Source: Rubritepida sp. | GTDB taxonomy: Bacteria; Pseudomonadota; Alphaproteobacteria; Acetobacterales; Acetobacteraceae | Assembly: GCA_022843345.1 (NCBI GenBank) | Contig: JALHNW010000182.1 | Span: 1 to 5,130 of the forward strand | DNA length: 5,130 nucleotides | Direction: 5' to 3' | Part shown: positions 1 through 5,130 of the stretch, one piece after another | Layout: every line of letters starts with the position of its first letter | Position numbering within the stretch: position 1 is the stretch's first letter | The notes under the pieces: generated by a model | Databases searched by the model: none | What the model saw: only the letters and a program-made list of their open reading frames with translations | What the model was told of the DNA's origin: nothing | Position numbers and translations under genes: made by a program

Positions 1-334
1 CCACGCCGTCATCCTCGCGCAGCGCCCCGAACAGCGCGCGCGCGTCGGCGTAGCCGCGGTGCGGCGCCTCCGCGAAGGGCAGGTGGATGGCCTCCGCCCC
101 CAGCGCGGCGCAGGCTGCCAGGTCCTCGGCGCGGCGCAGGGCCATGTAGTCGGCCTCGTCCGGCAGGCCCTTGTCGCGCTGGCATTCCAGCGCGAAGCCC
201 GTTGGGTGCGGCACGCTGGCGGTGAAGGCGGTCGCCACCACCACCCGCCAGCCGCGCGCCGCCAGCAGCGCCAAGGTGCCGCCGCAGGAGAAGGCGGCGT
301 CGTCCAGGTGCGGCGAAAGGGCGAGGGCGATCAC
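1..334 (-). CDS. PIG-L/LmbE-family deacetylase, N-terminal part (3' truncated by window edge)
   Basis: The first 111 residues of a PIG-L-type zinc-dependent de-N-acetylase; the C-terminal part, including the third metal-binding His, is beyond the left edge. The first strand runs into SPHLDDAAFSCGG (7-19), the family's metal and catalytic motif, with H9, D11 and D12 present. The more usual HPDDE form has Glu where this protein has Ala13; PHLDDA variants are common in one PIG-L subgroup, so activity is still likely. A further conserved stretch is RRAEDLAACAALGAEAIHLPF (70-90), the usual helix and strand after the variable loop. Known members remove acetyl groups from N-acetylglucosaminyl compounds (PIG-L, MshB, BshB). 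The start is taken as GTG within GTGA, overlapping the glycosyltransferase stop by 4 nt; no ATG in this frame precedes the motif and no clear ribosome site is present, so coupled translation is likely. The specific substrate is unknown. Confidence 0.88.
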   Translation of the reverse strand, partial: MIALALSPHLDDAAFSCGGTLALLAARGWRVVVATAFTASVPHPTGFALECQRDKGLPDEADYMALRRAEDLAACAALGAEAIHLPFAEAPHRGYADARALFGALREDDGV

Positions 335-1557
335 AGCAGGTGGGGCGCCGCAATGAAGCGGCAGGACGGGTCGTGCGGCAAGGCGGGGTCCACTGGCGCG
401 CGGCGCGGGGCAGCGACGACGCGCGCGTAGCTGTCCATGATCTGCCGGCCCACCGCACTCCAGGAATAGGTGGCGCGGCATTCGGCCAGCGCGGCCTCCG
501 CCAGGCGCGTCCGCAGCGCGCCGTCCTCGATGATCCGTCGCAGCGCCGCGGCCAGGGCGGGCACGTCGCCCGGCTCCACCAGCAGGCCGTTCTCGCCGTC
601 GCGCAGGCAGTCCATCACGCCGACGGCGCGGCAGGACACGCAGGGCAGCCCGCTCGCCATCGCCTCCAGGATGGTGTTGGAGAAGCCCTCCGCATGGGTG
701 GGCGAGACGAAGACGTCGCCCATGGCGTAGACCGCCGGCGCGTCGTCGTAGCTGGCGTAGCCGGAAAAGCGCACGTCGAGCCCCAGCTCCCCCGCCAGCG
801 CCTGCGAGGCCGCGAGGTCCGGCCCGATGCCCGAATAGGTCGCGGCGAAGGGCACGCCCTGCGCGCGCAGGATGGCCAAGGCGTGCAGCAGGTCCAGCGC
901 GCCTTTCCGCCGGTCCACCCGGCCGTGGTACAGCAGCCGCACCGGCTCCGCCGCCGCGCCGGGCGGCTGGCGGGGCGTGAAGCGCGCCACGTCCACCGCG
1001 CCGGGGACGATGGTGAACAGGCCGCGCGGCACGCCCAGGCGCTCCACCACCTCGGCCGCGAAGCTCTCGCAGCCGATCAGCACTTCGTCCGCGCCGTGCA
1101 GCACGCGCTCCATCGCCACGCGGTGGGTGGCGCAGCAGGAGCCGACCCAGTGCCCGTCCCCGCCCTGGATGGACACCACCACGGGCACGCCGATCTCGCG
1201 CGCCGCCAGCAGCGCGGCCCAGCCATTGGGGTAGCCGTATTGCGCGTGCAGCACGTCGAAGGGCGCGCGGGCGTGCTCGGCCAGGATGGCGTCGCGCATC
1301 GCCGCCACGTCCAGGGCGAAGTCGGCGCCGCCCGGCATCTCCTCGCCGTGGGATCGCAGGCCGATGACGCGCACGCCCGGCACCGCGGGCGGCGGGCCGC
1401 CGCCGTAGATGCCGGTGCCCGCCGCGTCGCCGCGGTACTGGCTCACCATCGTCACGTCGTGGCCCGCCGCCACCAGCTCGCCCAGCAGGTTCAGCGCGTA
1501 GACGCTCATGCCCGAGATGGCGGGGAAGAAGCGGCGCGAGCAGAACAGCACGCGCAT
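331..1557 (-). CDS. Glycosyltransferase family 4 (GT-B fold)
   Basis: A 408-residue, full-length retaining GT-B glycosyltransferase that would transfer a sugar from a nucleotide-sugar donor; probably cytosolic or loosely membrane-associated. The N-terminal acceptor domain opens with MRVLFCSRRFFPAISGMSVY, whose SGMSVYALNL loop corresponds to the GG-type loop of GT4 enzymes, and includes DVLHAQYG (101-108). The C-terminal donor domain shows LLYHGRVDRRKG (208-219; R213 and K218 are the expected phosphate-binding pair), FSGYASYDDAPAVYAMGDVFVSPTHAEG, and the E-x7-E motif E290...E298 in EGFSNTILE, followed by ASGLPCVS and GLLVEPGD. The 20-odd residues after the last family helix (RRAPVDPALPH...) are an unmatched tail. 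It starts in a TGATG overlap behind GGGAGG at a 7-nt spacing and ends in a GTGA overlap with the PIG-L gene. Donor and acceptor are not deducible; the adjacent deacetylase makes an N-acetylhexosamine donor plausible. Confidence 0.93.
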   Translation of the reverse strand: MRVLFCSRRFFPAISGMSVYALNLLGELVAAGHDVTMVSQYRGDAAGTGIYGGGPPPAVPGVRVIGLRSHGEEMPGGADFALDVAAMRDAILAEHARAPFDVLHAQYGYPNGWAALLAAREIGVPVVVSIQGGDGHWVGSCCATHRVAMERVLHGADEVLIGCESFAAEVVERLGVPRGLFTIVPGAVDVARFTPRQPPGAAAEPVRLLYHGRVDRRKGALDLLHALAILRAQGVPFAATYSGIGPDLAASQALAGELGLDVRFSGYASYDDAPAVYAMGDVFVSPTHAEGFSNTILEAMASGLPCVSCRAVGVMDCLRDGENGLLVEPGDVPALAAALRRIIEDGALRTRLAEAALAECRATYSWSAVGRQIMDSYARVVAAPRRAPVDPALPHDPSCRFIAAPHLL

Positions 1558-2390
1558 CACGCCGCCTCCCGGCAGGCGCGCAGCCAGCGCAGCGCCTCGG
1601 GCACCATGCGGTCGGCCCGGTGGCTCTCGCGCGACAGCTCCACGCAGACCAGCTTGCGGAAGCCGATCGCCTCCAGCGCGTCCAGGCAACCGGGGATGTC
1701 CATCTCGCCCTCGCCGAAGGGCAGGTGGACGTGCTCGCCCCGGCGCATGTCCTCGATGGCCACGGTGGCGACGTGCGGGGCGAACTCGGCGACGGCGGCC
1801 GCCGGCTCGCGCTCGCCCGTCACCAGGCAGTGGCCGAGGTCGAGGGCGAGCTTCAGCTCGGGCAGGGCCGCGTGCAGCAGCACCCAGTCGTCCAGCGTCT
1901 CCACCAGCATGCCGGGCTCGGGCTCCAGCGCGGCGGGGATGCCGCGGGCATGGGCGTGGTCGAGCACCCGGCCCACGCCCTCGACCAGCCATTCGCCGGC
2001 CTCGCCGCGGTCCACGCCCGGCTGCGGCACGCCGGCCCAGAGGGACATGGCCTCCGCGCCCAGCAGGTTGCCGATGTCCACCGCGCGGCGCAGGAATTCC
2101 ACGCGGCGCGCGCGGCCCTCGGCGCTGGGCGAGAGCAACGTCGGCTCGTGCTTGGCGCGGGGGTCGAGCAGGAAGCGCGCCCCCGTCTCGATCACGCAGC
2201 CCAGGCCGTGGGCGTGCAGGCTGCGGCCCAGCGCCTCGGCGCGTCCCACCCAGCCTTCCGCCATGGGGTCCAGGTGGTGGTGGTCGAGCGTGAGCGCGAC
2301 GCCGGCATAGCCCGCATCGGCGATGAGGCCCACCGCGTCCTCCAGCCGGTGGTTGGCCGCGCCGTTGGTGTTGAAGGCGAAGCGCAGCAT
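1557..2390 (-). CDS. Sugar phosphate isomerase/epimerase-like TIM-barrel protein (xylose isomerase-like)
   Basis: A 277-residue protein of the usual length for the xylose isomerase-like TIM-barrel (AP endonuclease 2) superfamily, which isomerises or epimerises sugars, keto-sugars and inositol derivatives using a divalent metal. It begins with a first strand FAFNTNGA (4-11) and a helix LEDAVGLIADAGYAGV (16-31). Likely metal ligands follow in the family order: Glu156 or Glu158 in ALEPEPG, D184 with H187 in LALDLGH, H222 in HVHLPFGEGEMD (220-231; compare the family's 'HlkD...pGeGeiD' segment) and E251 in CVELS. The complete ligand set suggests an active enzyme. The start is set by the TGATG overlap with the YcaO stop and by the immediate first barrel strand; the frame stays open far upstream but that part is YcaO coding sequence. 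No strong ribosome site is visible, so translation probably depends on coupling. The substrate is unknown; with the Gfo/Idh oxidoreductase it suggests oxidation and rearrangement of a sugar or polyol. Confidence 0.88.
   Translation of the reverse strand: MLRFAFNTNGAANHRLEDAVGLIADAGYAGVALTLDHHHLDPMAEGWVGRAEALGRSLHAHGLGCVIETGARFLLDPRAKHEPTLLSPSAEGRARRVEFLRRAVDIGNLLGAEAMSLWAGVPQPGVDRGEAGEWLVEGVGRVLDHAHARGIPAALEPEPGMLVETLDDWVLLHAALPELKLALDLGHCLVTGEREPAAAVAEFAPHVATVAIEDMRRGEHVHLPFGEGEMDIPGCLDALEAIGFRKLVCVELSRESHRADRMVPEALRWLRACREAA
1565..1570 (-). promoter_or_regulatory. Ribosome binding site of the glycosyltransferase gene
   Basis: On the minus strand this reads GGGAGG, 7 nt before the ATG of the glycosyltransferase gene, within the end of the isomerase gene. 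It supports the TGATG start over the many upstream in-frame codons. Confidence 0.7.
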
Positions 2391-3862
2391 CAGGCCGCCG
2401 CCCGCTGGCGGGCGAGCAACAGCTGGGCCGAGAAGGGCCCGCTCTCGCGGTACAGCGGGAACAGGGGCGCCACCAGCCGCTCCGCCGCCGGGGCGTCCCA
2501 CCAGGCGGGGCCGCCGGCACGCGCCTCGTCCTCCGGGCGCAGGCGCACGCGCAAGGCACCCGGGGCCGGGGCGTCCAGCAGCAGGGGGTCGCGCCGCGCG
2601 CGCAGGCGCCGCACGCCGCGCCAGCCCAGCCGGCCGTAGCTCATCGTCTCGCATTCCAGGCCCGGCACGATGGCCTTCACCACGCGCACCGCGGCACCCG
2701 GGGGCGAGCAATCCACCCAGATCACCTCCAGCCCCTCGGCGGCCAGCGCGCGCACCAGCCAGCCCAGCCGCGCGCCGCTGTCGGCGGAAAGCGCCGGGCC
2801 GGCATCGGGGAGGGCGGAGAAGGGCACCTCGCGCGCCACGCGGAACACGCTGCCCGACAGGCGGCGGCGCAGCTCGGCGGCGTCCTGCGCCAGCCATTCG
2901 GCCATGGCCTGCACCGGGCGCGGCTCCTGCTCCTCGGCGAGCGCGGTGGCCATCTGGCGCTCCACCATCCAGTCTGGCATCACGCGGCGCACCGCCTCGA
3001 TCGGGCCGTGGGTGGAGGATTTGCGCGCGCGCGAGCCGCAGAACTCCAGCAGCGCCTTGCGGAGCGAGCGCGCGCGGTCCGGGTGCGCCGCCTCGCCGCA
3101 GGCGGTGAGCTGAAGCGAGATGGCGGCCTGCGGGTCGTCGCCCACCACGTAGAGGTTGGGGATGCCGAAATCGTCGGCCGCCAGCTTCACGGTGACGCCG
3201 ATGCCCATGCCGCGCAGCCGCTCAAGCAGGGCCGCCACCGGGGCCTCCTCCACCGCGTCCAGCGCCACGCCCACGCCCTGGTCCAGCGCGCGGTAGCTGA
3301 CGGAGTTGCCGTCGCGCTGGAGCAGCTCCATCAACCCGTGCGCCAGGGCGTGCGGGAGGTCGAAGCCCGCGCCAAGCCCGTTGGTGATGGGCATGATGAT
3401 CTCGGCCGGCACCCCGGTCTGGTAGGGGTAGGCGGCGACCCACTCGATCGGCACCCAGGCGGCGTCGCCCGAGGGGTGGCGGCGCGCCTCCACCCAGGTC
3501 AGCGGCATCTCCGGCGTCCAGGGGCTGCCGGCGGGCAGGCACAGCGTCAGCGGGTCCACCACCGCCGCCGCGCCGTGGGTGGCGACCATCTCGCGGAAGG
3601 GGGCGCGGATGCGCGGGGCGGCCTTGGCCCATTCGCCGACGAAGTACTCCTCCAGCACCTCGCCCACCGCGCCCACCTCGGCCTCGATCGCCTCGAAGCC
3701 GTAGCCGTAGCCGATGGTCGCCGGCTCCCCGTTCGCGGGCAGCAGCGCGGCCTCGCAGACCGGGATGCCGAGGCGGTCCAGCGCGTCTATGCGGAACACC
3801 TCCAGCCGGTCGCCGGGCGGCAGGGCGGCGCGGAAGGCCGCGGCGACGTCGTGCAGGCTCAT
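2390..3862 (-). CDS. YcaO-like protein (ATP-dependent amide-activating family), divergent
   Basis: A 490-residue cytosolic protein. YcaO enzymes use ATP to phosphorylate an amide oxygen, enabling azoline, thioamide or related chemistry. Landmarks seen: a Gly-rich strand GYGYG (51-55); GAVGEVLEE (64-72), matching the SALGEALER-type helix with E68 and E71; TNGLGAG (160-166) followed by HGLMELLQRD (175-184), matching the SNGLAAG...HGLLEVIERD core; a basic-plus-acidic helix RKALLEFCGSR (268-278) with E273; and VVKAIVPGLE (394-403), matching the late family signature. Differences from the consensus: Gly64 for Ser, Glu72 for Arg, Thr160 for Ser, Gln182 for the second Glu of ExxER. The C-terminus (ARQRAAA) lacks the proline-rich tail of azoline-forming cyclodehydratases. 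No E1-like/ocin-ThiF partner, TfuA or precursor peptide is visible. It starts in an ATGA overlap with the MBL gene behind a good GAGGAG site and ends in a TGATG overlap with the isomerase gene. Family membership is secure; substrate and activity are unknown. Confidence 0.9.
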   Translation of the reverse strand: MSLHDVAAAFRAALPPGDRLEVFRIDALDRLGIPVCEAALLPANGEPATIGYGYGFEAIEAEVGAVGEVLEEYFVGEWAKAAPRIRAPFREMVATHGAAAVVDPLTLCLPAGSPWTPEMPLTWVEARRHPSGDAAWVPIEWVAAYPYQTGVPAEIIMPITNGLGAGFDLPHALAHGLMELLQRDGNSVSYRALDQGVGVALDAVEEAPVAALLERLRGMGIGVTVKLAADDFGIPNLYVVGDDPQAAISLQLTACGEAAHPDRARSLRKALLEFCGSRARKSSTHGPIEAVRRVMPDWMVERQMATALAEEQEPRPVQAMAEWLAQDAAELRRRLSGSVFRVAREVPFSALPDAGPALSADSGARLGWLVRALAAEGLEVIWVDCSPPGAAVRVVKAIVPGLECETMSYGRLGWRGVRRLRARRDPLLLDAPAPGALRVRLRPEDEARAGGPAWWDAPAAERLVAPLFPLYRESGPFSAQLLLARQRAAA

Positions 3863-4686
3863 GTCAGCTCCTCGATGGGCAGGTGGCGCACGCCGGGCGG
3901 GCCGGCGATCTGGTCGTCCAGCACGCGCAGCGCCACGTCGCGGGTGATGCCGGGCGCGTGCTCGAAGGGCGTGCAGACCGTGTCGAAGTCGAGTGCCGCG
4001 ATCACCTCGCGGTAGCGCCGCGCCTCGCCCGCGGTGATCGGGATGGACTTGTGGAAGGCCTTGTGCGTGGACACCGCCAGGTTCCGCCCTTCCGCATCCT
4101 GGTCCACCTTGAAGGCGTCGCCGCAGAACAGGATGCGGCGATGCGCGTCGTGCAGCACCGCCTGGCCCTCGTAGTGGCCGCCGACGTGGTGCAGCACCTG
4201 GCCGGGGCGCAGCTCCAGCACGTCGTCATAGGGGTGGGTGACGCGCATGGCCTTGGTCATGCGCAGATCGTCCTTCTGGATCGCCAGCAGCTCCGGCCGG
4301 AACACGTCCTGCAACTGCCACAGCGCGCCGTAGCCGTGGCAGTGCGAGGAGGCGAGGAAGCGGATGCCGCCGAGGCGATGGATCTCCTCGATCATCGGCG
4401 GCGTGTAGTAGGGCGCGGCCTCGAAGGCCGTGTTGCCGTCGGGGTGCAGCAGCAGCCAGCCGGTGCCGTTCAACCCGAAGGGCGGCGCGGTGGTGAAGGC
4501 GACCATGTCGCGCCCGAGCCGCCGCCAGGACCCCGTGAGGTGCGCGGCGACCTTCTCCTCCGGCCAGAAGTCCCAGCCATCGGGCGGCAGGTCGTTGCGC
4601 GTGTCCTCGCACACCAGGCAGCCGGAGGGGGCGAAGTGCTTCTGCCAGAAGCCGCAATGGTGGCAGGCCCAGGGGGTCAGGGGCAT
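3859..4686 (-). CDS. Metallo-beta-lactamase-fold protein with N-terminal zinc ribbon
   Basis: A 275-residue protein, probably cytosolic, with no signal peptide or membrane segment. Residues 8-26 carry two Cys-x2-Cys pairs (C8, C11, C23, C26) spaced as in a rubredoxin-like zinc ribbon. The rest reads as an MBL-fold domain: a strand pair near 72-90 (GTGWLLLHPDGNTAFEA), the metal motif H115-C-H117 in SSHCHGYG, a GGHYEGQAVL segment with H171, and FCGD with D190. The usual HxHxDH motif is incomplete: Tyr119 and Gly120 occupy the Asp and second His positions. From memory, a known group of bacterial 'MBL fold metallo-hydrolases' shares both the CxxC...CPICED-type start and an HxHxY motif, so this looks like a family trait rather than decay. 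The catalytic role is unknown; it could be a hydrolase or a redox or thiol-handling enzyme. ATG is chosen because GGAG sits 6 nt upstream and the zinc ribbon follows directly. The gene overlaps the oxidoreductase by 10 nt and the YcaO gene by 4 nt. Confidence 0.85.
   Translation of the reverse strand: MPLTPWACHHCGFWQKHFAPSGCLVCEDTRNDLPPDGWDFWPEEKVAAHLTGSWRRLGRDMVAFTTAPPFGLNGTGWLLLHPDGNTAFEAAPYYTPPMIEEIHRLGGIRFLASSHCHGYGALWQLQDVFRPELLAIQKDDLRMTKAMRVTHPYDDVLELRPGQVLHHVGGHYEGQAVLHDAHRRILFCGDAFKVDQDAEGRNLAVSTHKAFHKSIPITAGEARRYREVIAALDFDTVCTPFEHAPGITRDVALRVLDDQIAGPPGVRHLPIEELT
3868..3873 (-). promoter_or_regulatory. Ribosome binding site of the YcaO gene
   Basis: On the minus strand this reads GAGGAG, 5 nt before the ATG of the YcaO gene and inside the last codons of the MBL gene. 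It is the best Shine-Dalgarno sequence in the window and fixes the YcaO start at the ATGA overlap. Confidence 0.75.
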
Positions 4687-5130
4687 CGGGCGCTCCGGTA
4701 GGCCTGGTCGAGCAGGCGCATGGTCGCGAGGTCCCGCTCCAGGTCGAAGGCGGGGTCGGGGGTGCCGGCGGCGTGGCGCGCGAAGGCGGCCATCTGGCGG
4801 GCGAAGGGGCTGGCATCGGCGTCGGGCACGGGAAGCGCGCGGCGCAGGCCCAGGCGGGCGTCGGTGAACCACGCGCGCCCGCCCGGCGCCTGGCCCATGG
4901 TGCGCTCCGCGGTCAGTTGCCCGCGCGTGCCCAGGATTTCCAGCCGCCGCCGCGGCAGCGCCTCGGGGCAGTTGTAGGCGACGTGCAGCTGCGCCAGCAC
5001 GCCGGACGCCGTGCGCCCCATCACCAGCGCGCCGTCATCCACCGCGTAGTCCTGCACGCGGTTCTGCAGCATGGCGGAAACGGCCACCAGCGGCTCGCCC
5101 AGCAGGTGGTCCACCAGGTCCAGCCCGTGA
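4677..5130 (-). CDS. Gfo/Idh/MocA-family NAD(P)-dependent oxidoreductase, C-terminal part (5' truncated by window edge)
   Basis: The right edge of the window cuts off the start, so the N-terminal Rossmann NAD(P)-binding domain is not visible; 150 residues of the C-terminal substrate-binding domain remain. The first visible residues read HGLDLVDHLLGEP, which fits the conserved His-x3-Asp segment of the family, where the His is commonly catalytic and is followed by a 'DLL.YLLGEP'-like helix. Next come beta strands typical of the alpha/beta domain (DGALVMGRTASGVLAQLHVAY, then LEILGTRGQLTAE), and a last helix near the stop (ERDLATMRLLDQAYRSAR) that matches the usual C-terminal end. Members oxidise or reduce hydroxyl groups of sugars, inositols and related polyols in the cytosol; the substrate here is unknown. 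Its stop codon lies inside the next gene (10-nt overlap), so it is the most upstream visible gene of the operon. The family call is fairly secure; the specific reaction is not. Confidence 0.85.
   Translation of the reverse strand, partial: HGLDLVDHLLGEPLVAVSAMLQNRVQDYAVDDGALVMGRTASGVLAQLHVAYNCPEALPRRRLEILGTRGQLTAERTMGQAPGGRAWFTDARLGLRRALPVPDADASPFARQMAAFARHAAGTPDPAFDLERDLATMRLLDQAYRSARCP
4693..4696 (-). promoter_or_regulatory. Ribosome binding site of the MBL-fold gene
   Basis: On the minus strand this reads GGAG, 6 nt before the ATG of the zinc-ribbon MBL gene, within the end of the oxidoreductase gene. It supports that ATG even though the same frame stays open farther upstream. Confidence 0.6.

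Noticed and set aside
340..2310. Long open frame on the plus strand (656 codons) opposite the glycosyltransferase and isomerase
   Set aside because: The translation is low-complexity, rich in Arg, Ala, His, Gln and Gly, with no recognisable domain, while the opposite strand encodes two clear enzymes. Long antisense frames are expected at this GC content.
331..2559. Upstream-extended version of the glycosyltransferase (742 residues)
   Set aside because: The extra N-terminal part is out-of-frame isomerase coding sequence; the family start, the TGATG overlap and GGGAGG support the ATG at 1557.
1620..2639. Plus-strand open frame of 339 codons
   Set aside because: It lies antisense to the isomerase and the YcaO end, has biased composition and no motif; it is a GC-rich shadow.
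1557..2897. Upstream-extended version of the isomerase (446 residues), as a possible fusion
   Set aside because: The extension is an out-of-frame reading of the YcaO C-terminal coding region, and the first barrel strand starts right after the internal ATG at 2390.
3008..4015. Plus-strand open frame of 335 codons opposite YcaO
   Set aside because: No domain or ribosome site seen, composition is Arg/Gly/His/Val-rich, and it is antisense to a confidently identified gene.
3859..4872. Upstream-extended version of the MBL-fold protein (337 residues)
   Set aside because: The extra N-terminus is an Arg/Pro-rich shadow of the oxidoreductase gene; the ATG at 4686 has a ribosome site and leads straight into the zinc ribbon.
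1..5130. RiPP precursor peptide gene, terminator, tRNA, repeats or CRISPR within the window
   Set aside because: Sense-strand space is entirely used by overlapping genes and no repeated units, hairpin-plus-T-run or RNA gene was seen by eye; a precursor could still lie outside the window.

Overview
The window is a very GC-rich (roughly 70% or more by eye), fully coding stretch of bacterial DNA. All six supportable genes lie on the minus strand and read from right to left. GC content, codon use and gene style suggest a high-GC proteobacterium, perhaps an alphaproteobacterium of the Acetobacteraceae/Rhodospirillales kind. That placement is an impression, since there is no marker gene here.

In transcription order the genes are: (1) the C-terminal part of a Gfo/Idh/MocA-type NAD(P)-dependent oxidoreductase, cut by the right edge; (2) a metallo-beta-lactamase-fold protein with an N-terminal four-cysteine zinc ribbon; (3) a 490-residue YcaO-like protein; (4) a xylose-isomerase-like TIM-barrel sugar isomerase/epimerase; (5) a GT-B-fold family 4 glycosyltransferase; (6) the N-terminal part of a PIG-L/LmbE-type deacetylase, cut by the left edge. 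Every junction overlaps by 1 to 10 nt (10, 4, 1, 1 and 4 nt), so there is no intergenic space and no room for an internal promoter outside coding sequence, a terminator, a tRNA or a separate precursor-peptide gene on the sense strand. This is one tightly coupled operon that continues off both ends.

The combination is the interesting part. YcaO proteins are ATP-dependent enzymes that activate amide carbonyls, best known from azoline- and thioamide-containing peptides. Here one sits among sugar-handling enzymes (oxidoreductase, isomerase/epimerase, glycosyltransferase, de-N-acetylase) with no RiPP precursor, cyclodehydratase partner or TfuA partner in view. Several residues of its nucleotide-binding motifs also differ from the usual consensus. 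A reasonable inference is a biosynthetic operon for an unidentified sugar-containing small molecule or glycoconjugate in which YcaO performs an ATP-dependent step. The product cannot be deduced from this window. No mobile elements, repeats, CRISPR arrays or RNA genes were seen.
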